Source: Paludibacter sp. (lineage in GTDB: Bacteria > Bacteroidota > Bacteroidia > Bacteroidales > Paludibacteraceae). From it: a stretch of DNA of 38,806 nucleotides. The DNA lies in assembly GCA_003250325.1 (NCBI GenBank), contig QKGU01000247.1, positions 1 through 38,806 on the forward strand, written 5' to 3'. The position numbers were made by a program, and so were the translations under genes. The notes under the pieces were generated by a model. That model did no database searches and had not been told where the DNA came from. It worked only from the letters and a program-made list of their open reading frames with translations. Positions 1-6,346 of this stretch are shown piece after piece; the stretch's first letter is position 1; each line of letters opens with the position of its first letter.

Positions 1-2341
1 GGCGTTCTTTTACCCATTGTCGGAGCAAAGTTTTGAAGTTCTGACGAAATTCAGGCGTATCGTACCAGATATGCGCCGAAAATTGCGGCCAGAACAGGAT
101 GCCGTCTTTATCCCAATACTTTTGATATTCAAGGTTGTGAGGCTGATGAGCATCGCGGAAAGCATTGAAACCAGCCGATTCAATTTGTTTTACACGTGAA
201 TAAATTTCTTCTTCCGAAAAGGCGTGCGACTGGCCGAATTGATGCTCGTACTCGCAGGTTCCGTTGATAAAAACAGGTTTACCGTTCAAATAAAAACGTC
301 CATCACCATCGTTTCGTTTCACCGGCCAGCTAATGGAACGAATGCCAAAATCGGTGGTAATTTCGTCAGTCGTTTTATTCTCGCGTTTTATCATCGAAGC
401 CAGCTTATACAGATAAGGCTTTTCAGTACTCCACAAATGAGGGTTTTGAATTGCCGCAGCCTGCCGAATCAACCTTGATTCTTTAGCTTTTAGTTTTACA
501 TTTACAGGCAGTCGGAATACGCCAATTCCATCTTCGTTATTCAACTTGTTTACTACTTCGATATCAACGTCCGTGTTTGAATAGTTCTTCACTTCGGTTT
601 CGATAAATACCGAATCGCATTTCTCATTATTCCAGATATGAACGCCGAAAGGTTCGATGCGCACCTTATCAGTTATTTCCAGTACAACAGGTCTGAAAAT
701 ACCGAACGGTTGCGAACCTTCGCTGAAACCCCACTCGGAAGAACAGCCTCCGCAAACCCACGGCATGTCAGAAATCATTGATGGATGGTCTGCTACGACA
801 GTAAGTTCGTTGATTGCTCCGGGTTTTATTGCCTCAGTAGCATCTATCGTAAAAGTAGTTCGTCCGCTAAGAAAACGCCCATAGTTTTTCCCGTTCAGAA
901 TAACGGTGGCATAAGTACCAACGCCTTCGAAGCGAATGAAATATTGTTTGTCACTACCTGCATTGGGCACGGTGAATTTCTTTGTGTAGGTCGCCGTTCC
1001 GTGTAAATTTCCGTGTGTCAACTGGCGATAACTGTAATAATCGTCCCAGTTATGCGGGATATTTACACTCAAAGTGTCATTATCTGTCCAGGTTTTCCAG
1101 TTATTTTTTAAACTAATAATGGTACGGCGTTCTTTCACTTCAGGGGTTGGGAAATTGATTTCCGAACGTCCCATGGGTTTACTGGTAGCAACAGCAATAC
1201 CGCGCTGATCATATTTATTTACCGCGCAATAAAAATGATAAACTACGCCATTGTGATTGATAACGTAGCTTTTGTGGGCAAAAAGATCATCGTACTTTTT
1301 CGAAGGATAAATCAGATCAGCACCTTGCCAATCGTACCAATGAATCAGGTCGTAACTGCATGCAAACGTGTTGTATGCTTTGTAGGGCTTATTGGTATTA
1401 AAGGCCGAAAAATAAAACATAACATACAGATTGCTAAACTGCTGAATCTGGGCGTCGCCGGTAATCATTCCCTGAATCTCGTGTGCAAAAACCGGATTAC
1501 CCGGATAACGTTTCCAGTGTTTCATATCCTTCGACAGGGCTATGCCAATTCGTTCGCCTTTGAGTTTGGTATCCGGATGTACTCCGCCCGCGTTGTAAAA
1601 CATCACGAAGGGAGCGCCAAGTGTTTTCTTTTTATCCCAATAAATAGTGCTTTTATACTGAATCAGATTTTCGAACCATTGAGCATCTTTGTCTTTGTTG
1701 GTAAGAATGGGCACCGGAGCCGATTGCCATTCAACGGCTTTTCCAAGATTTTTCTCTGCCGTCCATGCCAGACCTATGCTTAACGGCGCTTGTTCATAAC
1801 CTGCTGTCGGCCCGCCGATATACGTCATCCAATATTTGTCTTTATATGGTTGAAGTTCATAGCTGCCGCCCCAATTCATATCCGGCAATGAAGGAAAACC
1901 ACCGCGTTGACTGCTGTCCCACATTCCATCGCGATACGACAATAACCTGCCTTTGATATCCCATTTCAATAGGTCATCACTTTCGGCCAACCATGTTTCG
2001 TAACCACGTCCGTCGGTGCCTGTTTTTCCATTGTAAATTACAAAAGTCATGTACCATTTTCCGTCTTTTTGGAAAACAGTCGGACAATCCATTTTATGGT
2101 AATTATCTGTCGGCGCAACCACCAAACCATATTTGTAGGGAGTTTTTACCTGTTCATAGATTTCAGCCATGGTGGTTTGGGAAACGACCTCACCCCCGAC
2201 TCCTTCCGACCTCACCCGTCCTTCTGACACCCTCTCCTTTATGAGAGGGGAAAAGGAATTATTATTTCCTGAGAGGGGAGTCGTTTGAGCTGATAAAACC
2301 GCTGAAATAAATAGAATAAAAAGTGAGAATTGTATTTTCAT
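1..2341 (-). CDS. GH137-like propeller fused to GH2 glycoside hydrolase (3' end outside window)
   Basis: The protein is read from ATG at 2341 and is still open at base 1, giving about 780 residues. A Sec signal peptide (about 1-19, ending LSAQ) is followed by a low-complexity stretch (about 20-55) that is a translated repeat. Residues about 60-400 form a five-bladed-propeller glycosidase domain with GH43-type blade motifs such as DGKWYMTF and SYELQPYKDKYWMTY. Residues about 420-600 are a GH2 sugar-binding jelly roll and Ig-like domain. After FGIRSISW a GH2 TIM barrel begins (FYLNGKPVFINGTCEYEH, GFNAFRDAHQPHN), and its catalytic Glu residues lie beyond the window. A propeller plus GH2 next to GH138 matches BT0996 (GH137 beta-L-arabinofuranosidase plus GH2) in the B. 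thetaiotaomicron RG-II locus. The GH137 assignment rests on architecture and neighbours; a GH43 subfamily is the alternative. It is probably periplasmic and would act on RG-II side-chain arabinose and the residue beneath it. Confidence 0.8.
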   Translation of the reverse strand, partial: MKIQFSLFILFISAVLSAQTTPLSGNNNSFSPLIKERVSEGRVRSEGVGGEVVSQTTMAEIYEQVKTPYKYGLVVAPTDNYHKMDCPTVFQKDGKWYMTFVIYNGKTGTDGRGYETWLAESDDLLKWDIKGRLLSYRDGMWDSSQRGGFPSLPDMNWGGSYELQPYKDKYWMTYIGGPTAGYEQAPLSIGLAWTAEKNLGKAVEWQSAPVPILTNKDKDAQWFENLIQYKSTIYWDKKKTLGAPFVMFYNAGGVHPDTKLKGERIGIALSKDMKHWKRYPGNPVFAHEIQGMITGDAQIQQFSNLYVMFYFSAFNTNKPYKAYNTFACSYDLIHWYDWQGADLIYPSKKYDDLFAHKSYVINHNGVVYHFYCAVNKYDQRGIAVATSKPMGRSEINFPTPEVKERRTIISLKNNWKTWTDNDTLSVNIPHNWDDYYSYRQLTHGNLHGTATYTKKFTVPNAGSDKQYFIRFEGVGTYATVILNGKNYGRFLSGRTTFTIDATEAIKPGAINELTVVADHPSMISDMPWVCGGCSSEWGFSEGSQPFGIFRPVVLEITDKVRIEPFGVHIWNNEKCDSVFIETEVKNYSNTDVDIEVVNKLNNEDGIGVFRLPVNVKLKAKESRLIRQAAAIQNPHLWSTEKPYLYKLASMIKRENKTTDEITTDFGIRSISWPVKRNDGDGRFYLNGKPVFINGTCEYEHQFGQSHAFSEEEIYSRVKQIESAGFNAFRDAHQPHNLEYQKYWDKDGILFWPQFSAHIWYDTPEFRQNFKTLLRQWVKER
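2182..2286. repeat. GC-hairpin interspersed repeat translated inside the GH137-GH2 gene
   Basis: The segment is bounded by a 7-bp inverted repeat, AAACGAC at 2182-2188 and GTCGTTT at 2280-2286. It contains C-rich and G-rich hairpin arms (CCCTCTCC/GAGAGGGG) typical of Bacteroidota REP-like repeats. It is 105 bp long, exactly 35 codons, so the reading frame is kept. It codes for the low-complexity Ser/Gly/Arg/Val stretch directly after the signal peptide of the minus-strand enzyme. Confidence 0.65.
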
Positions 2342-2383
2342 GACGATTATAAACTGAGTCTTTGCCACAAAATGGCTAAATTT

Positions 2384-2526
2384 GAATAACTGTGGGTAAA
2401 ACCCACGGACATTACAACTAATATCTCTACAACCACGAAGTGGTTGAATATCATTTTGGAATGTTCAGCCCACTCCGGGCTGTTCTCTATGTATCTGATT
2501 TCCGTGGGTTTCACCCGCGGTTATTC
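2384..2526. repeat. Multi-hairpin palindromic intergenic element
   Basis: A 14-bp imperfect terminal inverted repeat (GAATAACTGTGGGT / ACCCGCGGTTATTC, 12 of 14 positions pairing) encloses further hairpins: GTGGGT/ACCCAC at 2392-2406, CAACCAC/GTGGTTG at 2430-2446, AGCCC/GGGCT at 2467-2481 and CCGTGGGT/ACCCGCGG at 2502-2520. It fills most of the 206-bp gap between GH138 and GH137-GH2. It looks like a REP/MITE-type mobile non-coding repeat and may also attenuate transcription between the two genes. Confidence 0.7.
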
Positions 2527-2547
2527 ACATTAAAACCCTTCAGGCTT

Positions 2548-5277
2548 TCAATAAAACATCCAGTCCATTGTTTCTTCGTCACCTTCGCCGGTTAATCCCG
2601 CGTTTCGTGCAACAATCTCATCAGTCGTAAAACCAAGAATAAGGCAATATCCTTTGGGCAATAATAATTTGTTTTGCCCTGCTTTAAATTTGAATGTATG
2701 TACGTTTATAGCAGGCAGATCGTCTACTTTCATGGCGTTGCGAATAACAGGGTCGGCCTGTCCGTAAAGATTGGCGGCGGCATCGGTTTCGAGTGTCGGC
2801 GCTTTGGCGAACTTTTTCTGATCGTCGCGGAAATAGCCAACGAGCAATTTTACCGGTTTTGTGGACGTGAATTCTACGGTGGTTCCGTTATCACTTTGGT
2901 TTGCCGCATTTAAAGTCCATGCATTTAATCCGATAAGTTCGGGTGCAATCTCCTGCACATCCGATTCCATATCGTTGTATAGCGAAATGCCCGGCTCTAA
3001 TGTTATCTGTTGAACATTAGGAGTGAGGATATTGATATCGGCATTTGTCAGACTGTTTATTGGCGCTGTTTGCTGGAAATTGTTGCTGCGTTTTGACTTC
3101 AACAAAGCCAGATTATTCCTGAAGTTGGATAACTCTCTCTGATAATAAACATATAATTCCGCCCATGTTTTGTTTTTACCATCGTCGCCTCCAATCGGAA
3201 TTCGTCGCTGAGAGGTCTGCATGCTGTTGGCGTATAAATAATTATCTTTCGTTAGATCCACCAGTTTTTTGTAATGCTCCAGACTTTCTTCCAAAAAAGG
3301 AATGGCTTCGTCCAGCTTCTTAATATCTTTTCCCCATTGGTAATCGAGAACAAGTTTGGCCGCTTTCACCTTGTTGTTGAAGAACCATGCAAACTCACGG
3401 TAGCAATGCATGTCGTTTCGTAGCCGTTCAAATTCTGCTTTGTTTTTGGTCACGGTTCCTTCCACCGAATCGATGGCCGCAATGGCTTTGTCGCCATGTG
3501 CTATGACCTGTGCAATTATATCCAGCGGCAATTCGCCCGAGTGCGGTTCGTGTTTCCATTCTTTTTCCACGTATTCAATCAGTTTTTCGCCTTCAGGACC
3601 GCAACTTTCGTAGAATCCGGGATAGATTTTGTATTTGTACGGATTGACCAACTGGCTCATAAACATACCCAATAACAAGGTCTGGCGGTTGCCTTCGGTG
3701 ATTCCGAAACGGCGTAACAATTTTGGCGCAATTTCGCCGCTTTCGTCGTAAGCGCGTTGTATTTTTCGGGCATTAGCATCGCTGATTCCATAAAAATCGC
3801 CCAACTGATTGTTCCAGTATTCGATTTCGTCTGTTCTGTCGCGATGACAATTCCATGCGTATCGTCCCCATGTTTTATACCATATCCAGTCGCGATCAAT
3901 CTGCTTTTCGCGCTGACCGTTCGGCAATTTATCCGCTGTAAAAGGATAATCCCAAAACGAAGCCTGCGGATAAAGATGCAGTGCATTGGCATGTTTTACG
4001 TCGTGCATGGCAATCGCGGTTTTCTGAATAAAATCGGGAGAACCGTAACGCCACGGTTCCAGATTGGCCAGAATATGAATATTGCTGATGTGAACCGTTC
4101 CAAGGTCGGCCAAATCGCGGTCGGTTTGCGACCACGGACCACCCGGCTGATAGGTCGTAAGACTTTCGCCGGTGTATTTGCTCATGGTGTAGAGATTTTT
4201 GTACAATGGTTTTGCCGCTTCAATGTCCAGTTTGGCATCCGTGTCGTGCGAGCGCAGAATAATCGGCGGTTCGTCGGTGCGTCCCAACGCTTTCAGTCCG
4301 TCTTTTACGCCGGGAATAATGGTTTTTGTGAACCAATTCACGTCATCTTCGTACGTGTCCATGGCTTCGCCTAATGTGATAAGCAAGCCCACATTCGGAT
4401 ATTTTTCGACAAAGGCCGCAATACTTTTGCGGGTATAATCGCTTATTAATGGTGTGATAGGGCGGTTTCTGTCCTGCGTTTTTATTCCGTAATGTTCGGC
4501 AAACGGTTTTGAAACAATGATATTATAGAACATCTGAATCACAAAAATTCCGCGTTTATCAGCCTCCTGAGTTAGAAAAGTATAAATTTCTTCGTTCTTT
4601 TTGAACGTTTCGTCGTCCACTTCCACGGCAAACGGATAATCTTTTAGACGTACCAATGAGGCAAAAGGATGTCCGTTCCATAGGTAGAGGGAGTTCATGC
4701 GGTTTTCGACCAGCATGTCGAGGTATTTCACCCATTCTTCCTTGTCGTAAAACCAAGGGAAATTTTCGGGAGTATACGGATATTCGTACACTGTGCGCCC
4801 GGGTAGGTAAGTGGGTTTTTGAACACCAATACATGTGCCGCGCAATACCATCTCGGGAGCATCGGTAAGTGAAGCCGGCAAATCCAGTTTTCTTGATCTT
4901 TCCAACCGATCGATTATTTCGCGACAGCCGTATATCACGCCGTTTCCATCCGCTCCGCAAATGATCGTCGTATTTCCTTTTGTTTGTATGTTGAACCCTT
5001 CTTTTTTGAGATTTTGTGGCAGTTGAACACGAAGTTTTTTGAGTTGTTTGGCCGCGTTCTTATCGCTTTGTTCGAATACCCAAATCGTTCTGTCTTTTCT
5101 CGTTTGTGGTTTTAAATTTACGCTGTATCCGTTGTTTTTGAGGGATTTACTTAATATGTCAACTCCGAATTCGACCCGGTTAGAAGCTCCGGGATAGGAG
5201 TAAATGCGGATATTTTCGGCATTTATGCCAACGATTACAAACAATAGAAAAAATAAAACTAAACCTTTGAATTTCAT
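2548..5277 (-). CDS. GH138 alpha-D-galacturonidase (RG-II)
   Basis: This is a 909-residue protein with a Sec signal (about 1-20). Residues about 21-140 form an alpha/beta domain like the non-catalytic domain that precedes GH20/GH67 barrels (GNTTIICGADGNGVIYGCREI). A TIM-barrel region covers about 145-480, followed by a helical domain and a C-terminal beta-sandwich (about 770-890). The TLGEAMD motif places Glu304 and the KYTGES motif places Glu371. They lie 67 residues apart, the same spacing I recall for the two key Glu residues of the characterised GH138 enzyme. GH138 removes alpha-linked galacturonic acid from RG-II chain A. The neighbouring GH137-GH2 gene reproduces the BT0997-BT0996 pairing. 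The alternative reading is a GH67/GH115-like alpha-glucuronidase, but neighbours and domain order favour GH138. It is probably periplasmic. Confidence 0.78.
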   Translation of the reverse strand: MKFKGLVLFFLLFVIVGINAENIRIYSYPGASNRVEFGVDILSKSLKNNGYSVNLKPQTRKDRTIWVFEQSDKNAAKQLKKLRVQLPQNLKKEGFNIQTKGNTTIICGADGNGVIYGCREIIDRLERSRKLDLPASLTDAPEMVLRGTCIGVQKPTYLPGRTVYEYPYTPENFPWFYDKEEWVKYLDMLVENRMNSLYLWNGHPFASLVRLKDYPFAVEVDDETFKKNEEIYTFLTQEADKRGIFVIQMFYNIIVSKPFAEHYGIKTQDRNRPITPLISDYTRKSIAAFVEKYPNVGLLITLGEAMDTYEDDVNWFTKTIIPGVKDGLKALGRTDEPPIILRSHDTDAKLDIEAAKPLYKNLYTMSKYTGESLTTYQPGGPWSQTDRDLADLGTVHISNIHILANLEPWRYGSPDFIQKTAIAMHDVKHANALHLYPQASFWDYPFTADKLPNGQREKQIDRDWIWYKTWGRYAWNCHRDRTDEIEYWNNQLGDFYGISDANARKIQRAYDESGEIAPKLLRRFGITEGNRQTLLLGMFMSQLVNPYKYKIYPGFYESCGPEGEKLIEYVEKEWKHEPHSGELPLDIIAQVIAHGDKAIAAIDSVEGTVTKNKAEFERLRNDMHCYREFAWFFNNKVKAAKLVLDYQWGKDIKKLDEAIPFLEESLEHYKKLVDLTKDNYLYANSMQTSQRRIPIGGDDGKNKTWAELYVYYQRELSNFRNNLALLKSKRSNNFQQTAPINSLTNADINILTPNVQQITLEPGISLYNDMESDVQEIAPELIGLNAWTLNAANQSDNGTTVEFTSTKPVKLLVGYFRDDQKKFAKAPTLETDAAANLYGQADPVIRNAMKVDDLPAINVHTFKFKAGQNKLLLPKGYCLILGFTTDEIVARNAGLTGEGDEETMDWMFY

Positions 5278-5290
5278 ACTTTAAACTTCT

Positions 5291-5298
5291 CAAAAGTA
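5291..5298 (-). promoter_or_regulatory. Putative -7 box for the GH138 gene
   Basis: Read on the minus strand this is TACTTTTG, a match to the Bacteroidota TAnnTTTG -7 element, 13 bp upstream of the GH138 ATG. The implied leader is very short, so the match may be fortuitous. Confidence 0.35.
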
Positions 5299-5340
5299 AT
5301 GGGAAAATATTTACTGAAAAGACGCTTAAAAAAGGGGTTT

Positions 5341-5349
5341 TGTACTCAA
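5341..5349 (-). promoter_or_regulatory. TTGAGTAC motif upstream of GH138
   Basis: In gene sense the sequence is TTGAGTACA, about 64 bp before the GH138 start codon. The same core occurs in the same relative orientation before the T9SS-tailed protein gene and before the GH43 gene. It is a candidate operator for a shared regulator, inferred only from recurrence. Confidence 0.4.
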
Positions 5350-5484
5350 TTACAAATCGATTCTATTTATCAGAAACCGAATATTCTTTTCTCAATTCTT
5401 TCAGTGTCACCAGACTGTAACGATTATTCAAAAGATATTTGTTGAATTCATGTTCATAAAATTGCAAAATAGTCTTATTACTTA

Positions 5485-5492
5485 TATATTTG
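5485..5492 (+). promoter_or_regulatory. Promoter of the DUF4160/DUF2442 pair
   Basis: TATATTTG matches the Bacteroidota TAnnTTTG -7 box, with a TTG at 5462-5464 suitably spaced for the -33 element. The DUF4160 ATG follows 19 bp downstream. Confidence 0.6.
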
Positions 5493-5511
5493 CAAAACAA
5501 ATTAGAAAATC

Positions 5512-5778
5512 ATGCCAACAATATCCATGTTTTTCGGAATTATTATTCGGATGTATTATGCCCCTAAGGAGCATAATCCGGCTCATATTCACGTTTATTA
5601 CAATGATTTTGTTACTGTTATTAATATCTTTAATTTCGAAATTTTGGAAGGTGAAATTCCAACAAAACAATTAAGATTGGTGTTGGCCTGGATGGAAATT
5701 CATCAGGAAGAATTGATAGCAAACTGGAACCTCTGTCAAAATGGAGAAAAACCGTTTAAAATAGAAGCATTAAAATAG
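5512..5778 (+). CDS. DUF4160 family small protein
   Basis: This 88-residue protein begins MPTISMFFGIIIRMYY and continues with a Pro-His segment (HNPAHIHVYY), then LEGEIP and a C-terminal helical WMEIHQEELIANW. That pattern is typical of DUF4160 (PF13711). Its stop lies 6 bp before the start of a DUF2442 gene. DUF4160 and DUF2442 genes often travel as a pair, and toxin-antitoxin-like behaviour has been suggested for such pairs without a settled mechanism. A clear TAnnTTTG promoter precedes the gene. The pair sits at the left edge of the block that separates GH138 from GH78, beside restriction-modification genes, consistent with accessory cargo. The family assignment is strong; the function is unknown. 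Confidence 0.85.
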   Translation: MPTISMFFGIIIRMYYAPKEHNPAHIHVYYNDFVTVINIFNFEILEGEIPTKQLRLVLAWMEIHQEELIANWNLCQNGEKPFKIEALK

Positions 5779-5784
5779 AAGCAT

Positions 5785-6069
5785 ATGTATTTGGCTATTA
5801 TAAAAGTGCAACCTATATCGGATTTTCAGTTGATTCTTACATTTGCCAATGGAGAAACAAGGCTGTTTGACATGAAACCATACCTAGAAACAGGTATATT
5901 TCAGGAATTAAAAGCTGTGTCTATGTTCAATACCGTGAGAGTAAGTTTTGATAGCATTGTATGGGATAACGAAGCTGATTTGGATCCGGAAATACTTTAT
6001 AAAAACAGTACGGCAATTAATAATGACATTGCCAGTGAACCAACGGATGAATATGAATTAGAAAAATAA
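5785..6069 (+). CDS. DUF2442 family small protein
   Basis: This 94-residue protein carries the DUF2442 (PF10387) signature: a start like VQPISDFQLILTFANGE, then LFDMKPYL, FQELKAVSMFNTVRVSF and a central IVWDNEADLDPEILY. It is the second gene of a two-gene unit with DUF4160 and shares its promoter. Its biochemical role is unknown. Family members often lie beside small toxin-like partners or DUF4160. A perfect 7-bp hairpin lies 37 bp after the stop. Confidence 0.87.
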   Translation: MYLAIIKVQPISDFQLILTFANGETRLFDMKPYLETGIFQELKAVSMFNTVRVSFDSIVWDNEADLDPEILYKNSTAINNDIASEPTDEYELEK

Positions 6070-6106
6070 AAATATAGTAAAAAACAAACTGATTTAAAAA
6101 CATATA

Positions 6107-6123
6107 AATAGCATTCTGCTATT
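6107..6123 (+). terminator. Hairpin after the DUF2442 gene
   Basis: AATAGCA and TGCTATT form a perfect 7-bp stem with a 3-nt loop, 37 bp after the DUF2442 stop. No U-run follows, so it is only a possible terminator or 3'-end stabiliser. Confidence 0.3.
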
Positions 6124-6126
6124 GTT

Positions 6127-6257
6127 CGCGCGCTCGAAACCTAGGAAATTTCTTTTTTGCGAACTCACAACAGATTCAATAAGCAAGATGCTCACGCCAA
6201 ACGGCGTGGGCTTTTGACTTATCGTTGTGAGTGGCCGTCCTAGGGCCTGAGCGCGGG
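6127..6257 (+). other. Nested-hairpin structured element upstream of the R-M genes (possible ncRNA)
   Basis: About 130 nt folds into one long co-axial structure by eye. The outer helix pairs CGCGCTC (6129-6135) with GAGCGCG (6249-6255). Next, CCTAGG (6140-6145) pairs with CCTAGG (6239-6244). Then ACTCACAAC (6163-6171) pairs with GTTGTGAGT (6224-6232), and ATAAG (6179-6183) with CTTAT (6218-6222). The apical stem GCTCACGCC/GGCGTGGGC (6190-6198/6203-6211) has an AAAC loop. The element is much more GC-rich than its flanks. It lies 90 bp before the methyltransferase start and contains no convincing reading frame. It could be an RNA, a DNA hairpin or attachment site, or a mobile repeat. I do not recognise a family. 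Confidence 0.6.
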
Positions 6258-6305
6258 TAAGGATTTAGTCCACGCTTTTTATTTGTGGGTAAAATCTGAG
6301 GGCAA

Positions 6306-6322
6306 TTAGTGTAATGCACTAA
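6306..6322 (+). promoter_or_regulatory. Inverted repeat 24 bp before the R-M start codon
   Basis: TTAGTG-TAATG-CACTAA is a perfect 6-bp inverted repeat with a 5-nt spacer, placed where an operator or a translation-controlling hairpin could act on the methyltransferase gene. It is short and may be chance. Confidence 0.3.
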
Positions 6323-6346
6323 CCATATAAACCCCACATTAAAGTC

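Noticed and set aside
1235-1783. 182-codon plus-strand frame over the left gene
   Set aside because: The minus strand is open across the whole region with clear GH domains; this frame has none.
3757-4374. 205-codon open frame antisense to GH138
   Set aside because: It overlaps the strongly supported GH138 frame, and its composition is of the shadow type with no domain.
2548-5277. GH67 or GH115 alpha-glucuronidase
   Set aside because: The N-terminal domain is similar in type, but the Glu304/Glu371 spacing, length and GH137-GH2 neighbour fit GH138 better.
6127-6257. Folded element as an integron attC site, tmRNA or retron RNA
   Set aside because: There are no attC core sites, no tRNA-like ends with a tag frame, and no reverse transcriptase nearby.
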